DNA of 64,000 bases from Prochlorococcus marinus str. MIT 9314. GTDB lineage: Bacteria > Cyanobacteriota > Cyanobacteriia > PCC-6307 > Cyanobiaceae. Of the stretch, positions 30,966-41,469 are shown one piece after another; positions within the stretch are counted from its first letter, which is position 1, and the number at the start of each line of letters is the position of its first letter. Where the stretch lies: the NCBI RefSeq assembly GCF_000760035.1, contig NZ_JNAO01000004.1:81317-145316 (forward strand), in the 5' to 3' direction. Both the position numbers and the translations under genes were made by a program. The notes below the pieces were generated by a model. The model saw nothing but the letters and a program-made list of their open reading frames with translations, searched no databases and was not told where the DNA came from.

Positions 30966-31090
30966 AGCATGATTTTATTACCATTTCTAATTCTTAACAA
31001 CTGAATTTTTAAGTATCTAGAGCTTAGATTTTGCTAATATATAAAGTATTTAATACTAAATATTTATAAATTTTAACTAGGTAATCAATT

Positions 31091-32182
31091 GTGAATAAGA
31101 GAAAAATATTAGTCCCATTAGGCGTTAAGTCATACGAAGTTACTCTAGAACCAGGGATACTGAATAATATCAGCGAAGAACTTTTAAAAATTGGAATAAC
31201 AAAGAATAGAAAAATACTTGTGATTTCAAATGAAGAAATATCAAATTTGTATGGAGAAAAATTTTTAAATAATTTAAAAGATAATAAATTTCAGGCCCAA
31301 ATGTTCCTTATCAAAGCTGGAGAATCATATAAAAACTTAAAAACCTTAAGTGAAATATATGATGTAGCATTTGAATTTGGCTTAGATAGAAATTCAATAA
31401 TTATTGCCCTTGGAGGAGGAATTGTTGGCGATGTAAGTGGTTTTGCAGCTGCGACTTGGCTGAGAGGTATCGAATATATTCAGATTCCAACAACATTATT
31501 ATCAATGGTTGATTCATCTGTGGGAGGAAAAACAGGAGTAAATCATCCAAAAGGTAAGAATTTAATTGGAGCTTTCAATCAACCAAAAGCAGTTTTTATT
31601 GATCCAGAAACTTTAAAAAGTTTGCCCAAAAGAGAATTTAGTGCAGGCATGGCCGAAGTAATAAAATACGGAGTAATAAGAGATAAAGAACTTTTCGAAT
31701 ACTTAGAAATTGAAAAAAACAAGAATGAGCTTGTAAATCTCAAGAATGAATATCTAATTAAAATAATTGATAGTTCAATAAAAACAAAGTCACATATTGT
31801 TTCGCAAGACGAACATGAAAATGGTGTTAGAGCAATATTGAATTATGGTCATTCTTTTGGTCACGTTATTGAAAATTTGTGTGGATACGGCAAATTTCTA
31901 CATGGTGAGGCAATATCAATTGGTATGAATATTGCGGGGGAAATAGCAATTGAGAAAGGGTTATGGTCTAAGGAAGAGTTAGAGAGACAGAAAAATCTTT
32001 TGAAGAATTATGATCTTCCTACCCAGATCCCCAAAATAAATAAAGAAGACGTTCTAACAATACTTATGGGCGATAAAAAAGTTCGTGATGGCAAAATGAG
32101 ATTTATATTACCGAAAGAGATTGGTGAAGTAGATATATATGATGATGTAGAGGATTCATTATTTTTAAAGTTTTTTTCTTAA
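31091..32182 (+). CDS. aroB: 3-dehydroquinate synthase AroB
   Basis: The 363-residue NAD- and metal-dependent cyclase makes 3-dehydroquinate in the shikimate pathway. Key motifs: [40 protein letters not shown], and the metal ligands E ([12 protein letters not shown]) and H ([21 protein letters not shown]). GTG is the start codon at 31091. Its end overlaps the convergent methyltransferase gene by four bases. Confidence 0.97.
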   Translation: MNKRKILVPLGVKSYEVTLEPGILNNISEELLKIGITKNRKILVISNEEISNLYGEKFLNNLKDNKFQAQMFLIKAGESYKNLKTLSEIYDVAFEFGLDRNSIIIALGGGIVGDVSGFAAATWLRGIEYIQIPTTLLSMVDSSVGGKTGVNHPKGKNLIGAFNQPKAVFIDPETLKSLPKREFSAGMAEVIKYGVIRDKELFEYLEIEKNKNELVNLKNEYLIKIIDSSIKTKSHIVSQDEHENGVRAILNYGHSFGHVIENLCGYGKFLHGEAISIGMNIAGEIAIEKGLWSKEELERQKNLLKNYDLPTQIPKINKEDVLTILMGDKKVRDGKMRFILPKEIGEVDIYDDVEDSLFLKFFS

Positions 32183-33369
32183 CGCAAACAGGTTGAATTT
32201 ATATTCATTTTCTTCTCATTAAACTTTTTAAAAACAAACCACTTAAAATCGCCTAAACAAACAGGATCAACGAGTCTAAGTAATGCTTCTCTTCTTAGGA
32301 GGGCATTTGATAAATCCTCTTTAATTTCTTTCTGAATCCCATAAAGTCTCTCTGCTAATCCAAGTGCCAACAAAGCCTCTCCTTGTTTAGCTATTCCAAC
32401 AGTATCAAATCCAAGAGTCTCAGCATCATTAATTAAAGTTTCTATGCAAACATGAGATGTTAAATCGCAATTTCCAGGAGAATCTAGGACATTATTCGTC
32501 ATTTTTTGATTTTCATAAGAAACTATCGTCCCATCAGAATTCTTAGAGGTGTAGTATTTTTTAGCTTCTTTAGCGTAATCAATTATCAATAAAATACCAT
32601 TATTGATTTTCCCATAAATAGCTTCTAACCATTTTGAGTTATCTATATGCCATTCTGTCGTCCATCCTTCAAGAGCATCTTCAGGCGGAATAATGATTCC
32701 CAACTCACTTTTAGCAAGTTCAATACATTTTCTCAATTCACTTGTAATTTGCATTTCATCAAAATATAATTTACTAGATTTTTTGTCTATAGAAACTGCT
32801 TGTCGAAGTAATTTTCCTTTTGAAAAGGTTATTCTCTCTACTGGCAAAGCATCCAAAACCTCATTTGCTAGAACTATTCCATTTATATTATTTTCCTCTA
32901 CTTCATCCAAATCTTTCCATAAAATATCAATACCTAAGTTCAAAAATTCTTCCAATTTATTTTTTTGTTTTTCTACCATCCCTTCATTTGGTTCGATAAT
33001 TACAAAAGAAACTTCTTCCAAAAAATTCTTATTGTTTTCTAAAAAATATTTAATTAATCCACTCATAAAGCTTCCATCTCCTGCTCCAAATTCAACTACA
33101 GCTAATTTCTGATTAGATAAAAAACTATTTTTGAACTGAATCAACCAATCTTCTATTTGTTTACCAACCAAAAAAGCAAAATCATCAGATAAAGAGGGTG
33201 ATGTGACAAAATCTCCTCGAAAGCCTAACTCAGCTTTACCGCTGCCGTAATAACCATTAATAGGATCATTTAATGCAAAATTCATAAAGTCATAAAAACT
33301 TATAGTCCCACCCATTTTTATTATTTCTTTTACTAACCAATCTGGATTATTCGCGGGAAAGCTATTCAT
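32179..33369 (-). CDS. NDUFAF7/MidA-family SAM-dependent methyltransferase
   Basis: The 396-residue protein of the DUF185 class has the characteristic opening [20 protein letters not shown] and [20 protein letters not shown]. The SAM-binding motif is [16 protein letters not shown], followed by [13 protein letters not shown]. The eukaryotic member methylates an arginine of complex I. In cyanobacteria the target is unknown, and NDH-1 is a guess. The ATG is 31 bases from the divergent TPM-domain gene. Confidence 0.88.
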   Translation of the reverse strand: MNSFPANNPDWLVKEIIKMGGTISFYDFMNFALNDPINGYYGSGKAELGFRGDFVTSPSLSDDFAFLVGKQIEDWLIQFKNSFLSNQKLAVVEFGAGDGSFMSGLIKYFLENNKNFLEEVSFVIIEPNEGMVEKQKNKLEEFLNLGIDILWKDLDEVEENNINGIVLANEVLDALPVERITFSKGKLLRQAVSIDKKSSKLYFDEMQITSELRKCIELAKSELGIIIPPEDALEGWTTEWHIDNSKWLEAIYGKINNGILLIIDYAKEAKKYYTSKNSDGTIVSYENQKMTNNVLDSPGNCDLTSHVCIETLINDAETLGFDTVGIAKQGEALLALGLAERLYGIQKEIKEDLSNALLRREALLRLVDPVCLGDFKWFVFKKFNEKKMNINSTCLR

Positions 33370-33400
33370 CGGCGAAAATATAAAAAGACAGAACTTATTT

Positions 33401-34198
33401 ATGCCTTCAAAGATTAACTATTTATTAGGAATATTTCTATCTATTTTAGTTTTAATTTCACATAAACCCGTTTTCGCTATAAATAATCCAAATCTCTTAC
33501 CAGAAGAAAAAACACCAGTAATTGATTTAGCTAAAACATTAAGCCCTAATCAAAAAAAATCTTTAGAGGAAAAGCTAAACAATCTAGAAATTGAAAGTGG
33601 GTGGAAAATTAAATATTTATCTCAGTTTGAGAGTTCACCTGGTAGCGCAATAAAGGACTATTGGGATTTAGATGAGACAAGTTTGTTGATAGTTGCGGAT
33701 CCTAGAGGGGGAAATTTGCTGAACTTTAACGTGGGAGAGGCTTATTTTAATTTTATGCCAAGGTTATTTTGGGTTGAACTTCAAACAAGATTTGGCAACC
33801 AATACTATGTTAAAGATCACGGTGAGGATGGTGCAGTACTAGATGCAATTGATTCAGTAAAGATTTGCCTCGAAAGAGGAGGATGCCAAGTTGTCCCTGG
33901 CCTACCCAAAGAGCAATATATCTGGACTTTATGTACATCTATTCTTGGAGGTTTAGTAGCAGGTTTTGCATCTGCTCCAAGAAAAGAAGGTCAAGTCATA
34001 TCAATTGGATTTTTAGCTCTTCTTTCTCCCTTATGGGGAATGTTATTTGGAATTTTTGGTTTGGCACCGATAATATCCAGGACAAATGATTTATTACCTT
34101 TATTTAAAAATGGTTTAGCTTTTACAGCCGCAGGAATTGCGGGTTATATGTTGTCTCAAACATTATTTTCAAGATATGAAAAGCCCAAAAATACTTAA
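33401..34198 (+). CDS. TPM-domain membrane protein (Psb32-like)
   Basis: The 265-residue product has a signal or anchor peptide (LGIFLSILVLISHKPVFA) and a TPM domain running from VIDLAKTLSPNQKKSLEEKL through LLIVADPRGGNLLNFNVGEA. Three C-terminal membrane helices follow (LGGLVAGFASA, IGFLALLSPLWGMLFGIFGL, LAFTAAGIAGYMLSQTLF). Psb32-type TPM proteins aid photosystem II maintenance. Family placement is good, function by analogy. Confidence 0.82.
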   Translation: MPSKINYLLGIFLSILVLISHKPVFAINNPNLLPEEKTPVIDLAKTLSPNQKKSLEEKLNNLEIESGWKIKYLSQFESSPGSAIKDYWDLDETSLLIVADPRGGNLLNFNVGEAYFNFMPRLFWVELQTRFGNQYYVKDHGEDGAVLDAIDSVKICLERGGCQVVPGLPKEQYIWTLCTSILGGLVAGFASAPRKEGQVISIGFLALLSPLWGMLFGIFGLAPIISRTNDLLPLFKNGLAFTAAGIAGYMLSQTLFSRYEKPKNT

Positions 34199-34221
34199 AA
34201 TATAAACAAAAATATCTAATT

Positions 34222-35055
34222 CTAAAAAAATTTATCTTCTTCACGAATTACACCAGACTCTGAATACCATCGATGAGAAACATGACTTAATCCCTTTTTT
34301 TCAAACTCAATCCATGAAAAGTTAATTAGTAATTTCCCATCTTCATCAGTTTTATATCTTGGCACCACAGCAGTGTTGAAATAAATTGTTCCTTTAGTAT
34401 CAATTTTAAACATCTCTCTTAATCCAAGATTTCTTTTAAGCCGGTTGTGCATATGACCAAAAATTACAAGATCAACTTTTCTTCTCTTTTGTATTTGAGA
34501 AATAGCTACAGACAAATCTCTATCTCCCCAATCTAATGAGGGTAATTTCCAGTCTTTTCCACAAATGCTTTTAGGTTCTGAACCTAAACCCGAGGGGCCA
34601 GCATGAGACATAATTATTAAAGGTATATCTTCTACAGTCTTTTCCGAACATTTGATAATTTTATTTATTGAATCTTGTTCGGTGATAGGTCCATAAACAC
34701 CTTTAACTTCTTTCGAAAGATAATAGCCGCCGCCAGAACTACATGGTCTAGCAGACAACAAATTTATTTGATTATTAACAACTTTCAAATCCCATGCAGA
34801 ATATTTTTCACCAAGAACACGTATCTGCTTTGAGAGAGTTTCCCCTGTAGAATCTTTCCCTCTATCATGATTTCCTAAAATCACAAAAGTAGGAATTTTG
34901 ATCTCATTGATTTTTTTAATTATTTTGACACTCCCATCAGAAATATCACCAACAAATAAAACAATATTTGGTTTGATAATCGATAAAACCTTCAAGTCTA
35001 ATTCAGACCATTGACCATGACAGTCACCAACAATAGCAATTTTAAAATTTGTCAG
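34222..35055 (-). CDS. Calcineurin-like metallophosphoesterase, non-canonical start
   Basis: The first usual start (TTG 34995) would cut off metal motif I. Upstream in the same frame, TNFKIAIVGDCHGQWSELDL supplies the GDxHG motif, so translation must begin near CTG 35053-35055 or ATT 35056-35058. Further motifs: VGDISDG, LGNHDRG, MSHAGPSG and FGHMHNRLKR. The length from CTG, 277 residues, fits cyanobacterial members. The family's substrate is unknown. It is divergent from nadA. Confidence 0.82.
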   Translation of the reverse strand: MTNFKIAIVGDCHGQWSELDLKVLSIIKPNIVLFVGDISDGSVKIIKKINEIKIPTFVILGNHDRGKDSTGETLSKQIRVLGEKYSAWDLKVVNNQINLLSARPCSSGGGYYLSKEVKGVYGPITEQDSINKIIKCSEKTVEDIPLIIMSHAGPSGLGSEPKSICGKDWKLPSLDWGDRDLSVAISQIQKRRKVDLVIFGHMHNRLKRNLGLREMFKIDTKGTIYFNTAVVPRYKTDEDGKLLINFSWIEFEKKGLSHVSHRWYSESGVIREEDKFF

Positions 35056-35158
35056 AATTTTTTCTGTTTAAAGGCATATAATCTATTTAGAGATATTCTA
35101 AATCCTGACCAGTATAACTTCTACTGCAAAACAGAAATCAGTTCAAAATGAAGAGGAT

Positions 35159-36073
35159 TTGATTTCTGAAATAAAGGAGCGTTGCAAAAAAGCTAATGCA
35201 ATTATTCTTGCGCACTATTATCAAGCTCCAGAAATTCAGGAAATTGCAGATTTTATTGGCGATTCATTAGATCTATCTAAGAAAGCTGCAAATAATGATG
35301 CTGATATAATAATTTTTTGCGGAGTGCACTTTATGGCCGAAACCGCAAAAATACTTAGCCCAAATAAAACAGTCCTATTACCAGATATTGACGCAGGATG
35401 CTCATTAGCAGATGATTGTCCCTCAGATAAATTTCAAAAGTTCAGGGAAGAAAATCCAGATCACTATGTAGTAAGTTATATAAATTGTACTGCAGAAGTA
35501 AAAGCTCAAAGCGATCTGATATGTACAAGCAGTAATGCAGTCTCATTAATTAAGAAGATACCTCAAGATAAAAAGATAATATTTGCACCAGATCAGAATC
35601 TTGGGAGATGGGTACAGAAAAATTCTGGAAGAGATCTTAAATTATGGCCTGGCAGCTGCATTGTTCATGAATCATTTAGTGAAGAAGCACTTCTAAAATT
35701 AAAATATCAAAATCCAGGTTCAAAAGTAATTGCTCATCCTGAATGTAGTCAAAATTTACTAATTCTCTCAGACTTTATTGGATCAACAAGTAAGCTGCTT
35801 GATTTCGTAAGTAAAGATACATCTAAAACTTACATGGTGTTAACTGAACCTGGAATAATCCACCAAATGAAGAAGAAAGAACCTAACAAAAATTTTATTG
35901 AAGTCCCCGACATAGAAGGTTGTAAATGTAACGAGTGTCCATATATGAAATTAAATACCTTAGAAAAAATTCTTGATTGTTTAAAAAATAATTCCCCGTC
36001 TATCGAACTTGACCCAGAGATAATAAGAAGAGCCTATGTACCGATAAAGAGAATGCTGGATATGAGTAATTAA
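35159..36073 (+). CDS. nadA: Quinolinate synthase NadA
   Basis: The enzyme condenses iminoaspartate and dihydroxyacetone phosphate to quinolinate for NAD synthesis, using a 4Fe-4S cluster. Cysteine ligands and motifs: AHYYQAPEIQEIADFIGDSL, FCGVHFMAETAKIL, DAGCSLADDC, HPECSQ and GCKCNECPYM. I give TTG 35159 as the first usual start. The frame is open to CTG 35105, and the extra residues (TSITSTAKQKSVQNEED) look coding, so the true protein may be longer. It overlaps the convergent protease by four bases. Confidence 0.95.
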   Translation: MISEIKERCKKANAIILAHYYQAPEIQEIADFIGDSLDLSKKAANNDADIIIFCGVHFMAETAKILSPNKTVLLPDIDAGCSLADDCPSDKFQKFREENPDHYVVSYINCTAEVKAQSDLICTSSNAVSLIKKIPQDKKIIFAPDQNLGRWVQKNSGRDLKLWPGSCIVHESFSEEALLKLKYQNPGSKVIAHPECSQNLLILSDFIGSTSKLLDFVSKDTSKTYMVLTEPGIIHQMKKKEPNKNFIEVPDIEGCKCNECPYMKLNTLEKILDCLKNNSPSIELDPEIIRRAYVPIKRMLDMSN

Positions 36074-37404
36074 TTTAACGCAAATACCTGATCTTTTTTA
36101 TTAATTTTTAGGAATGCATTAAGGTTTGTAGTGTTTGGATTAAATTCACTTATCTGATTATTTCTTTTAATTATATTTACTAGCTCTTTTTCACCAGCTC
36201 TATATTGTTTATCTTTTCTAGTTCCAATCTCTTTTTGGAGAATAGGGTTGATATTCATTTTTACTTCTATATCTGGAATAATTCCAGATTTGTTTATATC
36301 AGTGCCGTTAGGAGTTAAATACTTGGCGACAGTAACAGTTAGACCTGAACCATCAACTAAAGTTCTCATGGATTGAACTAGACCTTTACCAAAGGTTTTC
36401 TTCCCAACTAATTTTCCTCTTTTGTTATCTTTTATTGCACCAGAAACTATTTCACTAGCACTAGCAGAACCCTCATTAACCAAGACCACTAAGGGCTTTT
36501 CTGTTAGAGCTTGACCGTTTCCTTTTTTCGTTTCTTTTAAACCATCTTTACTTACTGTACTTACTATTACTCCCCTGTTAATGAAGTGCCTTGAGATATC
36601 AATGCTTGATTCTAATAAACCTCCTGGATTACTTCTCAAGTCAAGAACATATCCTGCGACTTTTTTTGTTTCTAAATCCTTAATAGCATCTCTAGTTTCT
36701 TTTGATGCATTTGCATTAAATTGTTTAATTCTTACATAGCCAATTAATAATCCATTTTTGGTTTGATTGACTTTACTTGATACAGATTTTATTTCAATTT
36801 TTTCTCTTGATAAAGTCTTAAAAAAGGATTGAGAACCTCTAAGAATTTCAAGCTTTACTTTAGTACCTCTTTGTCCTCTTATTAATTTCACGGCATCCTC
36901 AATATTCATACCTTCAGTAGAAATATCATCTATAGATAATATTTTATCTCTAGCTTTAATACCAGCATCAAATGCAGGGGTACCCTCTATGGGAGAAATA
37001 ATTATTAAATCATCAGATTCTTTATCTTTAACTATTTGGATACCAACACCAGTTAACTCGCCAGAGGTATCAATTCTCATTTGATTAAATTCCTTAGGTT
37101 CTAAAAATCTTGTATAAGAATCATCTAAATTAGAAAGCATATCTCTAATTGCATCATATGCTTCATTGCTGTCAGAATATGTTTTTGATAAAGCTTCTTT
37201 TCTTATATTAATCCAATTGGACTTTTGAAATTTACCAGTTGAGTCAAGAAAATCTCTATATACAATTTGCCAAACATGATCAATCACTTCTTTATAACCA
37301 TTATTTAAAACTGTTGCTTCTGCAAAGTTATTTAAAAATAGCCCAGAAAAGGTTGTCGCAAAGAAAATTATAAATTTTTTTTTAACCAATTTTCTTATCT
37401 TCAA
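36070..37404 (-). CDS. Carboxyl-terminal processing protease (CtpA/B/C type)
   Basis: The 444-residue S41 peptidase has an N-terminal membrane segment or signal (FIIFFATTFSGLFLNNFAEA), a PDZ domain (GELTGVGIQIVKDKESDDLI ... GTPAFDAGIKARDKILSI) and the catalytic Ser-Lys region (LVNEGSASASEIVSGAIKDN, then KTFGKGLVQ). It acts in the periplasm or lumen. CtpA matures the D1 protein. The other cyanobacterial paralogues have different targets, and which one this is is not settled. Confidence 0.9.
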   Translation of the reverse strand: MKIRKLVKKKFIIFFATTFSGLFLNNFAEATVLNNGYKEVIDHVWQIVYRDFLDSTGKFQKSNWINIRKEALSKTYSDSNEAYDAIRDMLSNLDDSYTRFLEPKEFNQMRIDTSGELTGVGIQIVKDKESDDLIIISPIEGTPAFDAGIKARDKILSIDDISTEGMNIEDAVKLIRGQRGTKVKLEILRGSQSFFKTLSREKIEIKSVSSKVNQTKNGLLIGYVRIKQFNANASKETRDAIKDLETKKVAGYVLDLRSNPGGLLESSIDISRHFINRGVIVSTVSKDGLKETKKGNGQALTEKPLVVLVNEGSASASEIVSGAIKDNKRGKLVGKKTFGKGLVQSMRTLVDGSGLTVTVAKYLTPNGTDINKSGIIPDIEVKMNINPILQKEIGTRKDKQYRAGEKELVNIIKRNNQISEFNPNTTNLNAFLKINKKDQVFALN

Positions 37405-37466
37405 AGAATTCGATATTTTTTATTATAAAAAGAATTTATTTATATTTTCAAAAACTTGACAAATCC

Positions 37467-38684
37467 TTAAGGATTAATCCACTTCCCATCATCCTTAATA
37501 AGTTGGATTAAAGCATTAACCCCCTCATCTTCAGGTACTCTTTTTATCTCTTCTTTTCTTCTATATAAGGCAATAGTTCCTTTACCTTTCCCAACATAAC
37601 CATAATCAGCATCTGCCATTTCACCTGGCCCATTAACAATACATCCCATTATTGCTATATCTAGACCTGTTAAATGTGAAGTGGCGTTCCTAACTTTATC
37701 TACAACTTCTTCTAGATTGAAAAGTGTTCTCCCACAACTAGGACAACTGATGTATTCAACCATTGTTTTTCTTAATCCCAAAGATTGCAAAATTGAATAG
37801 CACACTGGTATTTCCTTTTCTGGAGCTTCTGTTAAGGAAACTCTGATGGTATCTCCTAATCCCTCTGCTAAAAGCGTTCCAATTCCAGCAGTACTTTTAA
37901 TCCTTCCATAATCACCATCACCAGCTTCGGTCACTCCCAAATGTAAGGGATAGTTATAGCCTTCTGAGTCAAGCCTATCTGCAATCATTCTGTAAGCTGC
38001 CATCATGACCGGAGCTCTGGAAGCTTTCATAGAAATAATTATGTTATGAAAATCAAGCTCATCACAAATTTTGACAAACTCCATCGCAGATTCTGTCATT
38101 CCTAATGGCGTATCTCCATAAGTAAAAAGCATCCTCTCAGATAAAGACCCATGATTAACGCCAATCCTTAAAGCTTTGTTTTCAGCTTTTAAAACTTCAA
38201 CTAAAGGGGTAAATCTTTTAAGTATTGTTTGCTTAATAGTTTCAAATTCCTCATCTGTATATTCAGTTCTTGTAGGGTCTGATTTTTCAAACACAAACAA
38301 TCCAGGATTAATTCTTACTTTATCGACATGTTTTGCAACTTCCATTGCAATTTTCATACCATTATGGTGAACATCAGCTACCAAGGGGGTGTTGATATTA
38401 TTTTCTAATAATTTTGCCTTTATATCTCCTACAGCTTTGGCATGTGCTAAGGAAGGAACAGTTAACCTTACTATTTCACAACCCACATCATGAAGTCTTT
38501 TGATAGCTAAGTAAGCATTTTCGACATCCATCGTATCTTCATTTATCATCGACTGAACTCTTACTGGATAATCACTTCCAATAGCTATATCACCAACCAT
38601 TACTGTTCTAGTTATCCTTCTCTCAATATGAGTTGAATATCTTTTGGAGAGACTATTAACCTCTTTTGATTGAGTTAATGACAT
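37467..38684 (-). CDS. ispG: (E)-4-hydroxy-3-methylbut-2-enyl-diphosphate synthase IspG
   Basis: The 405-residue iron-sulfur enzyme of the MEP isoprenoid pathway feeds chlorophyll and carotenoid synthesis. The N-terminal TIM barrel shows [17 protein letters not shown] and [14 protein letters not shown]. The C-terminal cluster ligands are in [15 protein letters not shown] and [20 protein letters not shown]. Length is typical for cyanobacteria. It lies 62 bases upstream of the protease gene on the same strand and may be cotranscribed. Confidence 0.97.
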   Translation of the reverse strand: MSLTQSKEVNSLSKRYSTHIERRITRTVMVGDIAIGSDYPVRVQSMINEDTMDVENAYLAIKRLHDVGCEIVRLTVPSLAHAKAVGDIKAKLLENNINTPLVADVHHNGMKIAMEVAKHVDKVRINPGLFVFEKSDPTRTEYTDEEFETIKQTILKRFTPLVEVLKAENKALRIGVNHGSLSERMLFTYGDTPLGMTESAMEFVKICDELDFHNIIISMKASRAPVMMAAYRMIADRLDSEGYNYPLHLGVTEAGDGDYGRIKSTAGIGTLLAEGLGDTIRVSLTEAPEKEIPVCYSILQSLGLRKTMVEYISCPSCGRTLFNLEEVVDKVRNATSHLTGLDIAIMGCIVNGPGEMADADYGYVGKGKGTIALYRRKEEIKRVPEDEGVNALIQLIKDDGKWINP

Positions 38685-38719
38685 TAAAATTCTTGATATT
38701 CAAAAAGGATTTCACTAAA

Positions 38720-39223
38720 TTATACGGCATATAGTTTACCCCTTACATTCTCAAGGTCTTTCAAAGTTAGATGGTAAGGTTTATTGATTTCTTTTGAAGG
38801 AAATCTCAACAAATAAGATGGATGAAAAATTACCATAATTTCTCTCCCATCTTTTTTAATCCATTGACCTCTTAAATTACTTATAGGATCTTTAACTTCT
38901 AAAATAGCTCTCATAGCAGTTGAACCAGTAAGTAATATAAATTTTGGATCAACAAGCTTTATTTGCTGTAATAACCAAGGTTTATGAATATTAATTTCTC
39001 TAGCAGTGGGTTTTCTATTATTTGGTGGACGACATTTAATTACATTACAAAAATAAACATCCTTCTTATAGTCAATCCCAGCATGTATTAATAATTCGTT
39101 TAATAGCTTCCCAGATTTACCCACATAAGGTTTTCCTTCTAAATCTTCCTGTGCTCCAGGTGCCTCACCAATTATTAACAAATCTGCAAATACACTTCCT
39201 CTCCCAATTACTAACCTTTTCAC
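38720..39223 (-). CDS. Family-4-like uracil-DNA glycosylase, iron-sulfur ligands reduced
   Basis: The 167-residue protein starts at GTG with LLIIGEAPGAQEDLEGKPYV (motif A, GEAPG) and continues through the substrate pocket to IFHPSYLLRFP (motif B histidine). Family-4 enzymes usually coordinate a 4Fe-4S cluster with four cysteines. Here the N-terminal CxxC is absent, one cysteine remains in VIKCRPPNNR, and the fourth position reads IHKPWLL. The enzyme may work without the cluster. It is read in the same direction as ispG. Confidence 0.85.
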   Translation of the reverse strand: MKRLVIGRGSVFADLLIIGEAPGAQEDLEGKPYVGKSGKLLNELLIHAGIDYKKDVYFCNVIKCRPPNNRKPTAREINIHKPWLLQQIKLVDPKFILLTGSTAMRAILEVKDPISNLRGQWIKKDGREIMVIFHPSYLLRFPSKEINKPYHLTLKDLENVRGKLYAV

Positions 39224-39384
39224 CGAAAATAAAACTTTAAATATTTTTATCTTAAGAACTCAAAACATGAAAATAAAATAGATTAAGAAAATGAACTAAA
39301 TTAAACCATTGTGTGATAGTTTTATTTATTCTTAATTTATGCATTTGTCATTCTTAAAAGTCATATTTGAAAAGTCATAAGTCA

Positions 39385-40563
39385 ATGATTCAAGTTAATT
39401 TATCTGATCGGGCACTTTCAATTGAGCCTTCTCTTACATTGCAGATAAGTGCTAAAGCAAATCAATTATCTGCAGAAGGAGTGGACATTTGCAATTTAAG
39501 TGCAGGAGAACCTGATTTTGATGCCCCAAAAGAAGTTATAGAGGCTACAAGTAAAGCTATATTTGATGGATTCACAAAGTACGGGCCTGCAGCGGGTAAT
39601 TTGGATCTCCGAAAAGCAATTGCAAATAAACTTCAAATTCAAAACGATTTAAATTATGAATTTGAAAATGTAATGGTCACAAATGGTGCTAAGCAGGCAA
39701 TATATAATCTTTTCCAAGTCTTTTTAAATGCTGGAGACGAAGTTATTATTCCTTCTCCATATTGGTTGAGTTATCCCCAGATGGTTAGATTGGCCGGTGG
39801 GGAGCCAGTTTTTACAAATTCTTCTGCTGAAGATGGATTTAAAATAAATATAAAAGACTTGAAGTCTAAAATCTCTTCAAAAACTAAATTTATAATTATC
39901 AATTCTCCTAATAATCCTACTGGAAGAGTTATGTCAAAGGAAGAATTATTACAAATTGCCGATTTAGCTAGAGAAAATCCAAATATCAATATTCTTTCTG
40001 ATGAGATTTATGAACTAATCATTAAAAAAGAATTTAAACACTACAGTTTACCTTCATTAGCAAATGACTTAAAAGATAGGATTTTTATAATAAATGGGTT
40101 TGCGAAAGGATGGGCTATGACTGGCTGGAGGATAGGTTATTTAGTAGGTCCCAAAGATGTAATCAAAGCATCCTCAGCATTACAAAGTCAAAGTACAAGT
40201 AATGTTTGCTCTTTTGTTCAAAAAGGTGCTTTAGAGGCTTTAAAAATTAATAATGAGTTTTTCTCAATGATAAATAGCCATTATGATCACAGAAGAAGAC
40301 TTCTCTATGAGGGCCTTAACAATATAAATGGGACTTATATTGAAGAACCTAATGGAGCATTTTACGCATTTCCAAAATTACCTAACTCCTCAATTACTTC
40401 TATTGATTTCTGTAATAAAGCTCTTCAAGATTACGGATTAGTTGTTGTACCTGGAAAAGCTTTTGGACATGATCAATGTATTAGGATATCTTGTGCAGCT
40501 TCAGAAATTAAAATAAAAGATGGACTACAAAGGATTGAAAAAGCAATCTCTGAATACTATTAA
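39385..40563 (+). CDS. aspC: Aspartate/prephenate-type aminotransferase
   Basis: The 392-residue PLP enzyme of fold type I starts, in my reading, at ATG 39385 (MIQVNLSDRALSIEPSLTLQ). A TTG six codons earlier is open. Motifs: NLSAGEPDFDAP, YGPAAGNLDLRKAIA, SPNNPTGRVMSKEELL, DEIYELI and the PLP lysine in NGFAKGWAMTGWRIGY. It transfers amino groups between aspartate or related amino acids and 2-oxoacids. The phn operon begins 12 bases after its stop, an unexpected partner. Confidence 0.93.
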   Translation: MIQVNLSDRALSIEPSLTLQISAKANQLSAEGVDICNLSAGEPDFDAPKEVIEATSKAIFDGFTKYGPAAGNLDLRKAIANKLQIQNDLNYEFENVMVTNGAKQAIYNLFQVFLNAGDEVIIPSPYWLSYPQMVRLAGGEPVFTNSSAEDGFKINIKDLKSKISSKTKFIIINSPNNPTGRVMSKEELLQIADLARENPNINILSDEIYELIIKKEFKHYSLPSLANDLKDRIFIINGFAKGWAMTGWRIGYLVGPKDVIKASSALQSQSTSNVCSFVQKGALEALKINNEFFSMINSHYDHRRRLLYEGLNNINGTYIEEPNGAFYAFPKLPNSSITSIDFCNKALQDYGLVVVPGKAFGHDQCIRISCAASEIKIKDGLQRIEKAISEYY

Positions 40564-40575
40564 TTAAATTAAGTT

Positions 40576-41469
40576 ATGTTTAATTTAAAAAATTTTCTAC
40601 TAAGTTCATCTCTATTATTTTCTATTTTTTTATCACCTGTATTTTCAAATCCCAAATTTTTAAAAGTTGGAGCAATACCTGATCAAAACCAAGATGTTTT
40701 GGACAAAAGATTTAATTTATTTTCAGAAGAATTATCCAAACAACTTGATGTAGAAGTTAAATACATTCCTGTTATTAATTATGTTGCAGCAGTAACTGGA
40801 TTTAGAACTAAAGATTTAGATTTAGTTTGGTTTGGCGGTTTATCAGGAGTTCAAGCCAGACTACAAACTCCTAATTCAATTGTCATAGCTCAAAGAGATA
40901 TCGATAAGGAATTTAAAAGTGTTTTTATAGTAAACAAAAATTTAGAACTTAACCCAATTTCAAACATTAAAGGACTTAAAAAACTAAAAAATTTGAGATT
41001 TACTTTTGGCTCTGACAACTCAACTTCTGGAAGATTAATGCCAGAATATTTTTTAAATCGAGCAGGGGTTGAAATTAAACACTTTAAAGGTGAAAAAGCA
41101 GGTTTTAGTGGTAGTCATGATGCCACTATAGCTTTAGTTAATAGTGGAGCATTTGATGCTGGAGCTTTAAATAAACAAGTTTGGGAAAACAATCTTAAAA
41201 ATAATCCCAAAAGAACAAGTAATTTAGAATTATTCTGGATCACCCCAGAATATGTTGACTATCATTGGGTAGCTCAAGGGGATCTTGAAAATAGATTCGG
41301 AGAAGGGTTTATAAATGAACTTAAATCAGTAATTCTAAATTTAGATATAAATCAAAATTCACATAAACAGATTTTAGATATGTTCAATGCAAAAAGATTT
41401 ATAAATGCAGAAGCAAAACAGTATAAAAATATAGAGGAAATAGGTAGGAAATTAAATAAAATTAGATGA
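40576..41469 (+). CDS. phnD: PhnD-type phosphonate/phosphite-binding protein (core copy)
   Basis: The 297-residue periplasmic protein has a signal peptide (FLLSSSLLFSIFLSPVFSNP). The binding pattern includes VKYIPVINYVAAVTGFRTKD, then FGSDNSTSGRLMPEYFLNRA and FSGSHDATIALVNSGAFDAG. It lacks a lipobox, unlike the island copy. Its end overlaps phnC by four bases. This is the phn set generally present in Prochlorococcus. Ligand specificity is not readable here. Confidence 0.92.
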   Translation: MFNLKNFLLSSSLLFSIFLSPVFSNPKFLKVGAIPDQNQDVLDKRFNLFSEELSKQLDVEVKYIPVINYVAAVTGFRTKDLDLVWFGGLSGVQARLQTPNSIVIAQRDIDKEFKSVFIVNKNLELNPISNIKGLKKLKNLRFTFGSDNSTSGRLMPEYFLNRAGVEIKHFKGEKAGFSGSHDATIALVNSGAFDAGALNKQVWENNLKNNPKRTSNLELFWITPEYVDYHWVAQGDLENRFGEGFINELKSVILNLDINQNSHKQILDMFNAKRFINAEAKQYKNIEEIGRKLNKIR

